In this document: one piece after another, positions 53,478-62,033 of the stretch
Numbering within the stretch: the first letter of the stretch is position 1
Layout of the letters: the number at the start of each line of letters is the position of its first letter
Assembly: GCF_900109915.1 (NCBI RefSeq)
Contig: NZ_FOBU01000001.1
Span: 1,759,004-1,823,003, forward strand
Reading direction: 5' to 3'
From: Luteibacter sp. UNCMF331Sha3.1
Lineage (GTDB): Bacteria > Pseudomonadota > Gammaproteobacteria > Xanthomonadales > Rhodanobacteraceae
Length of the DNA stretch: 64,000 bases
Translations under genes and position numbers: made by a program
The notes under the pieces: generated by a model
Databases searched by the model: none
What the model saw: only the letters and a program-made list of their open reading frames with translations
Told to the model about the DNA's origin: nothing

Positions 53478-53891
53478 GTGCGGGTCGTCCTCGACACGAA
53501 CGTGTGCCTCGACGCGTTCGTCTTCGACGATCCGCGCACCGCGCGACTCGTCGCCGCGCTGGCGTCGCACGACGCGGTCGCCGTCACGCGCGGCGATTGC
53601 CGCGACGAGTGGCTCGCCGTGCTGCGTTACCCGGTGCTGAAGCTCGACGCGGTGCGGATTGCGGAAGCGATCGCGCGTTTCGACGCGATGGTTTCGTTGC
53701 TGCCCGTCGAAGCACCGACGCAGGCCGTGCCTCGATGCCGCGATCCGGACGACCAGAAATTCCTGGAGCTCGCCGCCGCGTCCGGTGCGTCGGTGCTGTT
53801 CTCGCGCGACGCGGAACTGCTGCGCCTCGACCGCCGTACGCGGCGCGAGGGGCTATTCGCGATCACGACGCCCGAACACTGGCCCGTCTGA
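53478..53891 (+). CDS. PIN-domain protein, putative toxin-type nuclease
   Basis: A 137-residue PIN-fold protein. The acidic Mg-binding residues are visible: Asp6 (LDTNVC), Glu44 (CRDEWL), Asp89 and Asp92 (RCRDPDDQKF) and Asp111 (SRDAELL). It belongs to the group annotated as putative toxin-antitoxin component, PIN family. No antitoxin gene adjoins it: it starts with GTG four bases after the oxidoreductase stop and is followed by a REP. It may be a solitary nuclease translated by coupling, rather than half of a toxin pair. Confidence 0.8.
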   Translation: MRVVLDTNVCLDAFVFDDPRTARLVAALASHDAVAVTRGDCRDEWLAVLRYPVLKLDAVRIAEAIARFDAMVSLLPVEAPTQAVPRCRDPDDQKFLELAAASGASVLFSRDAELLRLDRRTRREGLFAITTPEHWPV

Positions 53892-53896
53892 GCTTT

Positions 53897-53924
53897 GGTG
53901 GGAGCCAGCAGGCTGGCTCCCACC
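53897..53924. repeat. REP element, short form (family A)
   Basis: A perfect 28-bp short form, 5 bases after the PIN stop and 2 bases before the convergent gene's stop. Confidence 0.9.
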
Positions 53925-53926
53925 CG

Positions 53927-54574
53927 TCAGTCGGCCGGCACCAGAGCGATGAAATTGCGCAGGCTGTAGTACCGGTCGTGCTGCGGCCATTCCACCGACG
54001 CGATGGCCTTGTGGCCCGCCGCCCAGGGTTCGTTGTCCAGCAGCACTTCGACCTGTGTCTTGCCGTCGCCCACGTTGCCGTAGAACACACGGATCCAGTG
54101 CACGTCGGCCGTGAGCGGCGCGGTCGCGATCGCGGCTTCCAGCGCGGAGAGCCCGTCTTCCGGAATCTCCATCGGCGCGTCCTTTTCACCGCGCAGCGTG
54201 AAGTCGCCGAGGAACACGGTGAAACGCTGGGTGCCGGCAGTGAGTTCGCGGACGGCCAGTTTCTTCTTGTTGATCGTATGCCAGCACGCGGCGAGCACCA
54301 CGTGGAAATCGTTGCGCGCGAAACTGTCGAGCGCGTCGCGGCAGCCGGCCTTGCCGTGGCCCACGCCGCCGAAACTTTCCTCGATGGTGCGTTCCTCGTC
54401 GAGCACGATGTCGATGTCGAGCCGGCCCATGCCGCCGTCCTTGCCCTCGTGCCAGATGCCACGCACCGCGGGGTAATCGTCGCCTTCGGTCAGCAGCCAG
54501 TCTTCGTCGGGTTCAAGGGTGATGCCGTGGTCGGCGAACAGATCGATGAGCGTGTTCTGGATGAGACGGTCCAT
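53927..54574 (-). CDS. DUF6348-like protein, unknown function
   Basis: A 215-residue cytosolic protein. The pattern (PAVRGIWHEG, MGRLDIDIVLDEERTIEESFGG, FHVVLAACW) resembles the DUF6348 family, which has no known function; the assignment is from memory of the family and moderate. It has no signal peptide or membrane helix. The ATG at 54574 was chosen since the frame upstream is Arg/Ser-rich and shadows the next gene. It lies 28 bases downstream of the DUF72 gene on the same strand. Confidence 0.65.
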   Translation of the reverse strand: MDRLIQNTLIDLFADHGITLEPDEDWLLTEGDDYPAVRGIWHEGKDGGMGRLDIDIVLDEERTIEESFGGVGHGKAGCRDALDSFARNDFHVVLAACWHTINKKKLAVRELTAGTQRFTVFLGDFTLRGEKDAPMEIPEDGLSALEAAIATAPLTADVHWIRVFYGNVGDGKTQVEVLLDNEPWAAGHKAIASVEWPQHDRYYSLRNFIALVPAD

Positions 54575-54602
54575 GGGGCATCCGTGGGAGGAAAGGTGTC
54601 GA

Positions 54603-55433
54603 TTATGCGCCGTCGACGAGTTTGCGCAGCGCGACCGCGGCGGACGGATTGCGTACCTTCGCCGCGGCGATGAAATAAATGAACACGTCGCGCGGTCCGG
54701 CAGCGGGCACCAGCGCGTCGACATGCGGCAGCTCGGCCGGGTCGCCGCCCGCCGCCCACGTCGCGGCGTGCGCGGCCCACTGGCGCAGGGCCTTGCGCGG
54801 ATAGCCCGCCGTTTCGTCGGCGACGCTGCGCATCAGGCGCGCATAGATGAACGGGCCGGTGATGTCGGCCGTCGACGGGTAGTCGTCCGAATCGGTGAAT
54901 ACCGTGGCGACGCCGCGCTCGCGGGCTAGCGCCACCCAGCGCGGATCGAGGAAGCTCTCGTGGCGCACCTCCACGGCGTGGCGCAGCGCGACGCCGGCGT
55001 GCCTCTCGGGCAGAAGGTCGAGGAAGGCCGCGACGTCGTCGGGATCGAAACGACGGGTCGGCAGGAACTGCCACAGCAGTGGCCCCAGCTTGTCGCCGAG
55101 CGCGACGGCGCCATCGAGGAAGCCTTCGATGCGCGTACCCACGGCCGCGAGCGCCTTCGTCTGCACGATATGCCGCGGCGCCTTGACCGAGAACCGGAAG
55201 CCCGGCGGCGCCTCGGCCGCCCATTTCTCGTAGGTCGCGGCATCCGGCGCGCGGTAGTACGTGCCGTTGATCTCGATGGCGCCGACTTGCCGCGTGGCGT
55301 ATTCCAGCTCGCGCTTCTGCACCAGGCCTTCCGGATAGAACGGCCCGCGCCAGGCGGGAAAGACCCATCCGCCCATGCCGGTACGGATGCGTCCCGCGGG
55401 CTGCGCGGGTGTCTTGGTGCGTTTCGTCGCCAT
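54603..55433 (-). CDS. DUF72 (YecE-like) protein
   Basis: A 276-residue TIM-barrel-like protein of the DUF72/YecE family. Typical segments: IRTGMGGWVFPAWRGPFYPEG, the EINGTYYRAPDAATYEKWA stretch, FRFSVKAPRHIVQTKAL and VEVRHESFLD. The family is widespread but has no settled biochemical role. A Lys/Thr/Pro-rich N-terminal stretch precedes the domain. It is on the minus strand with the DUF6348-like gene 28 bases downstream, probably one transcript. Confidence 0.9.
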   Translation of the reverse strand: MATKRTKTPAQPAGRIRTGMGGWVFPAWRGPFYPEGLVQKRELEYATRQVGAIEINGTYYRAPDAATYEKWAAEAPPGFRFSVKAPRHIVQTKALAAVGTRIEGFLDGAVALGDKLGPLLWQFLPTRRFDPDDVAAFLDLLPERHAGVALRHAVEVRHESFLDPRWVALARERGVATVFTDSDDYPSTADITGPFIYARLMRSVADETAGYPRKALRQWAAHAATWAAGGDPAELPHVDALVPAAGPRDVFIYFIAAAKVRNPSAAVALRKLVDGA

Positions 55434-55536
55434 GGGAACGATGCTCGCAACAGGTGGGTAGAGGGTACGTCTTTACATGCGGTGGGCCGGCCGTTTGCGG
55501 GATACTCGCGCCTTTCGAGTCTCCAGCGTGTGACCC

Positions 55537-56157
55537 ATGCCGTCCATTCGTATCCTGACCGTCGACGATCACCCCCTCCTGCGCGAAGGCATCGCCGCGG
55601 TGCTCGAAGGGCACCAGGGGCTCCAGCTGGTCGCCGAGGCGAGCACCGGTGAGGAAGCCATCGAGCGCTACCGCGAGCACTTGCCCGACCTGACCCTGAT
55701 GGACCTGCAGATGCCGGGCATGGGCGGCATCGCGGCCATCGAGGCCATTCGATCGGAGTTCCCCGAGGCGCGCATCCTCGTTCTGACGACCTACCGCGGC
55801 GACGTCCAGGCGCTCCGGGCGTTCCGCGCCGGTGCGCAGGGGTATCTGCTGAAGAGTGAACTCCGCAAGGACATGCTGGCGACCATCCACCAGATCATGG
55901 AAGGCAAGCGCCGGATTCCCGAGGAAATCGCCCAGGAGATGGCCGGCCATGCGGAAGACGACGAGCTGACGCCGCGCGAGACCCAGGTGCTGACCCATGT
56001 GGCGCGCGGCGAGGCCAATCGCGACGTGGCCGGTGCGCTCGGCATCGCCGAGGAAACGGTGAAGGCGCACATGAAGAGCATTCTGGCCAAGCTTCAGGCG
56101 AACGACCGCACCCATGCGGTGGCCATCGCGCTTCGCCGGGGCATCATCGAGCTCTGA
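55537..56157 (+). CDS. NarL/FixJ-family response regulator
   Basis: A 206-residue two-component regulator. The receiver has Asp10-Asp11, phospho-acceptor Asp56 (LMDLQMPG) and Lys near 106 (GYLLKSEL); a LuxR-type helix-turn-helix follows (about 142-205, LTPRETQVLTHVARGE and ETVKAHMKSILAKL). It is intact and should bind DNA on phosphorylation. No histidine kinase gene lies within the window, so the partner and regulon are unknown. Confidence 0.93.
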   Translation: MPSIRILTVDDHPLLREGIAAVLEGHQGLQLVAEASTGEEAIERYREHLPDLTLMDLQMPGMGGIAAIEAIRSEFPEARILVLTTYRGDVQALRAFRAGAQGYLLKSELRKDMLATIHQIMEGKRRIPEEIAQEMAGHAEDDELTPRETQVLTHVARGEANRDVAGALGIAEETVKAHMKSILAKLQANDRTHAVAIALRRGIIEL

Positions 56158-56186
56158 GGAAATGGCCCCCGGGGTTCATGCCGAAA

Positions 56187-56212
56187 GGTGGAAGCCAGCC
56201 TGCCGGCGATCC
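56187..56212. repeat. Degenerate half REP (family A)
   Basis: GGTGGAAGCCAGCCTGCCGGCGATCC keeps the left arm of the family A repeat with substitutions; the right arm is missing. It lies between the convergent response-regulator gene and the following minus-strand gene. Confidence 0.6.
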
Positions 56213-56216
56213 GGAA

Positions 56217-56714
56217 CTACGAAAGCGCCGTGGGTTGTTCGAATGGCAGCGGCGTCGCACCGGTGGCCCGCACGGCCTGGTCTGCCGCGTCGTCCAACTC
56301 GCCTTCGACGTCGACCACCACCAGGATCTTCCCGGACTCGATGGTCTCCTCGAATTTCTGGCGTACCGGATCGGGCGACGAGGCACCCATCAGCGCGTTG
56401 GTCCACGCTCCCACCAGGGCACCTGCGGCACCGACGGCCGCCGCGCCGGCGATGGTCACTCCGAGGGGCGGAATCGCCATGGCGACGAGCCCGGCCAGCA
56501 GGCCGGTCGCGCCGCCTTCGGCGAGCCCGCGCAGGGCGGCCGGCTTGAAGTCGGTGTGCTCATCCTTGTCCTGCTCGGGAATCCGGTCCAGTTCGATGTC
56601 GGCGCGGGCGATCAGCGACAGATCGTCGTCGGGCACTCCCACGCGCCGCGCGGCGGCCATCGCTTCACGGGCGCGGACGAGGTCGGGCGTGCTGTAGACA
56701 CGGCGGGTTTTCAT
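56217..56714 (-). CDS. Glycine-zipper hydrophobic protein, unknown function
   Basis: A 165-residue protein. The N-terminal ~60 residues are charged (VYSTPDLVRAREAMAAARRVGVPDDD pattern), the middle (about 68-112) is a Gly/Ala-rich hydrophobic pair of segments (GLLAGLVAMAIPPLGVTIAGAA), and the C-terminal part (ILVVVDVEGELDD) ends in a beta-strand-like stretch. The layout resembles DUF1269/general-stress-type proteins with an internal Gly zipper that may insert in membranes. No name can be given safely. Confidence 0.7.
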   Translation of the reverse strand: MKTRRVYSTPDLVRAREAMAAARRVGVPDDDLSLIARADIELDRIPEQDKDEHTDFKPAALRGLAEGGATGLLAGLVAMAIPPLGVTIAGAAAVGAAGALVGAWTNALMGASSPDPVRQKFEETIESGKILVVVDVEGELDDAADQAVRATGATPLPFEQPTALS

Positions 56715-56783
56715 CGTGACTCCTGGGCGTCGGGTGCACGGGCATGGTTCCGTCGTCCGGGTCGAACGGGTGTGACGGGCAGG

Positions 56784-57764
56784 TCAAGCACGCACGTGCG
56801 CGTGGCGCTTGCGGTACTCGGCGGGCGTGACGCCCACGCGTCGCTGGAACGCCCGGCGCAGGCCGTTCACGTCCGCGTAGCCGCAGCGCGCGGCCACGCG
56901 CTTCGGTCCGTCGATCCCCTGTTCGAGCAGGCGTCGCGCGGCTTCCACCCGCATGGTTTCGACGAACGCGGCCGGCGTCAGCCCCGTTTCGTGGCGAAAG
57001 ATCCGGGCGAAATGCCGGGGACTCATGCCGACGCGTGCCGCCATGCTGCCAATGGAGTGGTCCTCGGCCGGGTGGGCCGCGACGTAGCGCTGGAGTTCCT
57101 GCAACGCGCCCCTGCCCGCCGGCGCGGCCTCGCCATGCCGGCTGAATTGCATCTGCCCCCCGGGGCGGCGAAAGAACACCACCAGCTCCGCGGCCACGGC
57201 CATCGCGATGTCGCGTCCGAGGTCTTCCTCGACCAGCGCGATCGCCAGGTCCATGCCGGCCGTGACGCCGGCGGCCGTGCACACCGGGCCGTCGCGCACC
57301 ACGAAGGCGTCGGCTTCGACGCGCAGCGTCGGATGTCGCGCGGCGAGCAGGCCCGCGACCTTCCAGTGCGTCGTGACGCGACGGCCGTCGAGAAGGCTAG
57401 TGCGAGCGAACAGCAGCGCACCGCTGCAGATCGACCCGTAGCGACGGGCACGCGCCGCCTGCCGCGTCATCCAGGCGGTGACGGTCACGTCTTCCGCCGC
57501 GGTCGGCAGATCGGGTGAACCCGCCACGAGCAACGTATCCAGCGCCTCGACCTCGTCGAGAATGGTGCGGTCGGGCAGGAAGCGCATGCCGCTCGACGCC
57601 GTGATCGCGAGCGGGGCCGTGCCGACCGAGACGACGCGATAGACCGGCCGGCCGGCCTGGCGATTCGCCTCGGCGAAGACGTCGGCCGGCCCGGAGACGT
57701 CGAGCATCTGGACGCCGGGCGGCGCGAGGATCGCGATGGTCAGGGGTGGCCGCATGGAACGCAC
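56784..57764 (-). CDS. GlxA-type AraC regulator with DJ-1/PfpI domain
   Basis: A 326-residue regulator with an N-terminal DJ-1/PfpI-like domain (about 10-180; IAILAPPGVQMLDVSGPADVFAEA start, and a YGSICSGALLFA Cys nucleophile-like turn) and a C-terminal AraC helix-turn-helix (about 215-320; IGSMAARVGMSPRHFARIFRHETG and AARCGYADVNGLRRAFQRRVGVTPAEYR pattern). Relatives regulate arginine or glycine-betaine catabolism or respond to unknown small molecules. The divergent HD-domain gene 88 bases away is a plausible target. Confidence 0.9.
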   Translation of the reverse strand: MRSMRPPLTIAILAPPGVQMLDVSGPADVFAEANRQAGRPVYRVVSVGTAPLAITASSGMRFLPDRTILDEVEALDTLLVAGSPDLPTAAEDVTVTAWMTRQAARARRYGSICSGALLFARTSLLDGRRVTTHWKVAGLLAARHPTLRVEADAFVVRDGPVCTAAGVTAGMDLAIALVEEDLGRDIAMAVAAELVVFFRRPGGQMQFSRHGEAAPAGRGALQELQRYVAAHPAEDHSIGSMAARVGMSPRHFARIFRHETGLTPAAFVETMRVEAARRLLEQGIDGPKRVAARCGYADVNGLRRAFQRRVGVTPAEYRKRHAHVRA

Positions 57765-57852
57765 TATGGCCTGATCTGATACATCGCTGCAAATCGGGAC
57801 GCGGGGTCGCCGTTATCCAATGGCTCCACCCTCCCATCCACAGGTTCCCGCC

Positions 57853-58500
57853 ATGACCGCCATCGACCGCGTCGCCGGCATCGCCGTTCCCGACAGCGCC
57901 CTTGCCCGCGACATCACCCAGCTCGTACGCGACACCGAAAGCGATCTGCTCTACCACCACTCCCGCCGCGTCTGGTTCTTCGCCGCGCTCACGGGCGAGG
58001 CGAAAGCGCTGAAATACGACCCGGAACTCCTGTACGCCGCCGCCATGTTTCACGACATGGGGCTGGTGCCCGCGCACGCGAGCACGGACAAGCGCTTCGA
58101 AGTCGACGGCGCGAACGTCGCCCGCGCATTTCTTAGGAGTCGGGGCGTGGCCGAGGCCGACATCGAAACCGTGTGGACGTCCATCGCGCTGCATACGACG
58201 CCGGGCATTCCGCCGTTCATGCGCCCCGAGATCGCGCTGTTGACGGCCGGCGTGGAGATGGACGTGCTCGGCCTCGGCTTCGACACCGTGAGCGAAGCCG
58301 ATCGCGAGACGGTCGCCGTGGCTCATCCGCGCGGGCCGGCCTTCAAGCAGGGCATCGTGGACGCCTTCTATCAGGGCGTCCGGAACAAGCCGGAAACGAC
58401 GTTCGGCAATGTGAAGGCCGATGTGATCGCCTACAAGGATCCGCACTTCCAACGCGGCGACTTCGTGCAATGCATCCTGCACAACCACTGGCCGACATGA
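57853..58500 (+). CDS. HD-domain hydrolase, cyanamide-hydratase-like
   Basis: A 215-residue HD-superfamily metalloenzyme. Metal ligands: His36 (LLYHHSRRVW), His67-Asp68 (AMFHDMGL), and a later Asp in GVEMDVLGLG. The HSRRVWFFAALTGE and KYDPELLYAAAMFHD segments resemble the fungal and bacterial cyanamide-hydratase/Ddi2-like group, which suggests a hydratase or phosphohydrolase role; the substrate is not known. The ATG at 57853 was chosen for the family N-terminus. It is divergent from the GlxA-type regulator, which may control it. Confidence 0.78.
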   Translation: MTAIDRVAGIAVPDSALARDITQLVRDTESDLLYHHSRRVWFFAALTGEAKALKYDPELLYAAAMFHDMGLVPAHASTDKRFEVDGANVARAFLRSRGVAEADIETVWTSIALHTTPGIPPFMRPEIALLTAGVEMDVLGLGFDTVSEADRETVAVAHPRGPAFKQGIVDAFYQGVRNKPETTFGNVKADVIAYKDPHFQRGDFVQCILHNHWPT

Positions 58501-58537
58501 CCCGATCGTTTCGATGAAAACGATCATGTAATTGATC

Positions 58538-58552
58538 TGAGAATCATTCGCA
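58538..58552 (+). promoter_or_regulatory. Predicted Fur box
   Basis: TGAGAATCATTCGCA fits the 7-1-7 Fur inverted-repeat pattern (TGATAATNATTATCA) at most positions and lies 40 bases before the receptor start. It implies iron repression of the receptor and the PepSY gene. Confidence 0.65.
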
Positions 58553-58592
58553 ACTACGATGGCGGCCTTTCGCTCCTGCAAAAGGCCGCTTC

Positions 58593-60812
58593 ATGCCGCT
58601 CCGTCCCTCCGCCCTCGCCCTCGCACTTGCCGGGGCGCTCGCCGCCGGCCCCGTGCTGGCGCAGGACGCCGCCGTGCCGCCGCCGGCCGCCACCGAGCTG
58701 GAGGGCATGAAGGTGGTGGGCGACTGGCTGGGCGAGGCCTCGCGCCTTACCGTCGAAAACCACCCGGGCGCGCGCACCGTCGTCCGGCGCGAGGCGCTGA
58801 TCGAGGCGGGCGCGATCAACCTGCGCGACGCGCTGCGCCGGATCCCCGGCGTGCAGGTGCAGGAAAGCAACGGCACGGGCGGCAGCGACGTCTCGCTCAA
58901 TGTCGGTGTGCGCGGCCTCACGGCACGCCTGTCGCCCCGCTCGACCATCCTCCTCGACGGCGTACCGCTCGCCGTGGCGCCGTACGGCCAGCCCCAGGTA
59001 TCGATGGCGCCGGTGGGCCTCGGCAACCTGCAGGCGGTCGACGTCGTGCGCGGCGGCGGCTCGGTGCGCTACGGGCCGCAGAACGTCGGCGGCGTCATCA
59101 ACTTCGTCACGCGCGACATTCCGGAACGTTTCGGCGGCAGCGCGGGCGTGCAGTTCCAGGGCGGCGAGCACGGCGGCATCCGCACCAGCAGCAACATACT
59201 GGTGGGCGGCACCACGCAGGAAGGACTCGGTGTCGCGTTGCTGTACAACGGCCTGCACGGTCCGGGCTTCCGCGAGCGGGAGGACAACGAAAGCATCGAC
59301 GACCTGATGCTCAAGGCGAAGTACGCGATCACCGGCGACGACACCCTCACCGGCAGCATTCACCATTACGACGGTCAGGCCGGCATGCCCGGCGGGCTGA
59401 ACCAGGCCGACTACGACGCGGATCCGTTCCAGTCGCGCCGTCCGTTCGACGACTTCCACGGTCGCCGCACCGATTACGTGCTGAAGTACAGCCACGTGGA
59501 CGACCGTCGCAGTTTCGAAGTGCAGACCTACTACTCCGACAGCTTCCGCGGCAGCCACATCGAGACCATCACGGCCAATCCGAACGGGACGTACGCGCAC
59601 CAGCTGATCGCGTACCCACGCAACTACCACGTGTTCGCGATCGAGCCGCGCTATGCGCAGTTGTTCGACTGGGGCCAGGTCACCCACGAGATCGGCGTGG
59701 GGTATCGCTACACCAGCGAGGCCATGCACGAGCGCACGCTCCGCAACAATCGCTTCGTGTCGAACCTGCCGTACACGCCGTACGACAGTTTCCCGTATGC
59801 CGCACCCTATGTGCTGTCCGGCGACAACACGGGCAGCAACGAAGCGCACGCGTTCTATCTCGACGACACGATCAACGCGGGTGACTGGACCATCACGCCG
59901 GGCATCCGCTACGAGCGGATCGACAGCCAGTGGCAGGCGCATCCGGGCGGCACGGTCGTGGTGCGCGGACCCACGTCGCGCCAGAAGGATTATTCGAAGC
60001 CGCTGCCGTCGCTGAACGTGATCTACCACGTCAGCGACGCATGGAAGCTCTACGCGAACGCCGAGACGTCGTTCGGCTCGCTGCAGTACTTCCAGATCGG
60101 GCAGAAGGATTCGCGTAACCAGTTCGCCGCCGGTCTCGAGCCCGAAACCGCGCGCACCTACGAGATCGGCACGCGTTACGACACCAGGGCATGGGGTGGC
60201 GAGGTATCGCTGTTCCGGATCAACTTCGATCACGAGCTGCAACTCGTGGGCCGACTGCCGAACGTGCCGGACTCGTACGAAGGATGGACGAGCCTCGGCG
60301 CCACGACGCACAAGGGCGTCGAATCCGCCGGACACGTCGACGTCGGCGCCTTCAGCGACGCGCTGCGGGGCCTGACCCTCTGGGGTACGGCCACCTATAC
60401 GCATGCGTTCTACAAGCACGGTTCGTTCGCGGGCAGGGATCTGCCGTTCTATTCGCGGCGCACCGCGAACCTCGGCCTGCGTTACGGCATCGCGCAGTGG
60501 ACGTTCAACCTGGACGCGTTCTCGCAATCGCGCCAGCACTCGCCCGGCTCGCCGAGCTTCGATCCGGCGAACCCGACCGAATACGTCACCGTGCCGACAC
60601 CGGAGGGCGACCTCGGCGACATTCCCGGATGGACGACCTGGAACGCGCGTGCCGAGTACGCATTCGGCCCGTCGTTTTTCAACCTTCGTCTCGGTGCCGG
60701 CGTGAAGAACCTCGCGGACAAGCGGTACTTCACGCGGTCGACCGACAACAACGACGGGATCTACGTGGGCCTTCCGCGCACGTACTTCGTGCAGGCCTCG
60801 GTAGACTTCTGA
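58593..60812 (+). CDS. FecA-like TonB-dependent siderophore/iron receptor
   Basis: A 739-residue outer-membrane receptor. Signal peptide to about residue 23 (GPVLAQD), TonB-box-like region (ELEGMKVVGDW), plug with GVQVQESNGTGGSDVSLNVG and VVRGGGSVRYGPQNVGGVINFVTR, then a barrel ending in FVQASVDF. The plug resembles FecA/FoxA-type ferric-siderophore or ferric-citrate receptors; the N-terminal signalling domain of true FecA is absent, so no FecR/FecI control is expected. A Fur-like box precedes it, and a PepSY membrane protein starts one base after its stop. Ligand unknown. Confidence 0.88.
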   Translation: MPLRPSALALALAGALAAGPVLAQDAAVPPPAATELEGMKVVGDWLGEASRLTVENHPGARTVVRREALIEAGAINLRDALRRIPGVQVQESNGTGGSDVSLNVGVRGLTARLSPRSTILLDGVPLAVAPYGQPQVSMAPVGLGNLQAVDVVRGGGSVRYGPQNVGGVINFVTRDIPERFGGSAGVQFQGGEHGGIRTSSNILVGGTTQEGLGVALLYNGLHGPGFREREDNESIDDLMLKAKYAITGDDTLTGSIHHYDGQAGMPGGLNQADYDADPFQSRRPFDDFHGRRTDYVLKYSHVDDRRSFEVQTYYSDSFRGSHIETITANPNGTYAHQLIAYPRNYHVFAIEPRYAQLFDWGQVTHEIGVGYRYTSEAMHERTLRNNRFVSNLPYTPYDSFPYAAPYVLSGDNTGSNEAHAFYLDDTINAGDWTITPGIRYERIDSQWQAHPGGTVVVRGPTSRQKDYSKPLPSLNVIYHVSDAWKLYANAETSFGSLQYFQIGQKDSRNQFAAGLEPETARTYEIGTRYDTRAWGGEVSLFRINFDHELQLVGRLPNVPDSYEGWTSLGATTHKGVESAGHVDVGAFSDALRGLTLWGTATYTHAFYKHGSFAGRDLPFYSRRTANLGLRYGIAQWTFNLDAFSQSRQHSPGSPSFDPANPTEYVTVPTPEGDLGDIPGWTTWNARAEYAFGPSFFNLRLGAGVKNLADKRYFTRSTDNNDGIYVGLPRTYFVQASVDF

Positions 60813-60813
60813 C

Positions 60814-61902
60814 ATGACGCCAAGGCCGCGCCGCTTTCGCCACACCCTGAAGACCCTGCACCTGTGGCTGGGCCTGAGTCTCGGTGTCGTGCTGGCGCTG
60901 GTGACGTTGTCCGGCAGCGTGCTGCTGTTCGAGCAGCCCCTGTTCGCCGCGGGACATCCCGAGCTCGCCTCGCGCCCCTTGCCGGACCTCGCGACGCAGG
61001 GCGCGTCGCTGCGGCAGGTGCTCGCGTCGCCCGACGCGAAAGCGCTGCGCGGCCTGTCGTTTCCCGATGCGGAGCTGCCCGTATGGGAAGGTAACGCGCG
61101 GGGTGGCGATCGCATCTATTTCGACGCCACCACGGGCGAGCCGCTGCTGCACCGGACGAAATCCGGCGACGGCCTGCTGCTCCTGCTCGATTGGCACACG
61201 CACCTGCTGACCGGCGAGGTCGGCGAAACCGTGCTCGGCGTGGTCGCGTTCGCCGGTCTGTTCATGCTGTTCTCGGGCGTCTGGCTGTACTGGCCGGGAC
61301 GTCGGCGCGCGTTGAAACACCTGAAGCCTCATGCCAATCCACCGGTATTGCGCTGGGCGAGCCTGCATCGCTTCGTCGGCGTGGCCGCGTTGCCGCTGCT
61401 GATCGTGATGATCGGCACCGGCACGACGATGGCGTATCGCGGCGCGGTGCGCAGCGGTCTGGCATCGGCGTTCGGCGAACGCGGGCCGGCACGTCCGCCG
61501 AAGATCGCGCCCGGCAGCGCGCCGATCGACTGGCCGACCGTGCTTGCAGCGGCGCAGGCGGCCGCGCCGGATGCGCAGCTCACGCGTCTGACACTGCCTT
61601 CGAAAGACAATGGCACGCTCGTGCTGCGCCTGCGCCGCCCGGGCGAATGGAACCTCGCCGGCCGCAGTTCGCTCTGGATGGACCCGGTGTCGGCCACCGT
61701 CATCGGCGGCGACGACGCGACGAAGCTCGGCCCCGGCGGACGCCTCGCCAACGCGCTGTTCCCCATCCACTCGGCGGCCGTGGGCGGCATGACGTGGCGC
61801 GTCGTCGCCTGTATCACCGGCGCGCTGCCGCTGTTCCTGCTGGTGACCGGCTTTCTCTTCTGGCGGGCGCGCCGGCGCAGGCACACTCCGATCGCCGCGT
61901 GA
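60814..61902 (+). CDS. PepSY-associated inner-membrane protein (PiuB-like)
   Basis: A 362-residue protein with four transmembrane helices (about 15-37, 150-170, 185-210 and 325-350) enclosing periplasmic PepSY-like regions. The LKTLHLWLGLSLGVVLALVTLSGSVLLF opening and WHTHLL with ASLHRFVG are usual in the iron-regulated PepSY_TM family. Such proteins act with TonB siderophore receptors, possibly as ferric reductases through heme; the conserved His residues fit. It starts one base after the receptor stop, so translation is coupled. Confidence 0.9.
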   Translation: MTPRPRRFRHTLKTLHLWLGLSLGVVLALVTLSGSVLLFEQPLFAAGHPELASRPLPDLATQGASLRQVLASPDAKALRGLSFPDAELPVWEGNARGGDRIYFDATTGEPLLHRTKSGDGLLLLLDWHTHLLTGEVGETVLGVVAFAGLFMLFSGVWLYWPGRRRALKHLKPHANPPVLRWASLHRFVGVAALPLLIVMIGTGTTMAYRGAVRSGLASAFGERGPARPPKIAPGSAPIDWPTVLAAAQAAAPDAQLTRLTLPSKDNGTLVLRLRRPGEWNLAGRSSLWMDPVSATVIGGDDATKLGPGGRLANALFPIHSAAVGGMTWRVVACITGALPLFLLVTGFLFWRARRRRHTPIAA

Positions 61903-62033
61903 TGCTCCCGTCGCGGCCGCGACGGAGTGCTAACGCGAGGCCGTTCGAGCCCGCTTCCCGCCACATCGCCGACCGAACGGCGCCCCGTTCGACGAACTAT
62001 CCTCCGCGGACATCTTTTTCCACGGGGACCGTT

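Noticed and set aside
53478-53891. A full toxin-antitoxin module around the PIN gene
   Set aside because: The gene upstream is a 335-residue flavin oxidoreductase and no small DNA-binding antitoxin frame lies beside it.
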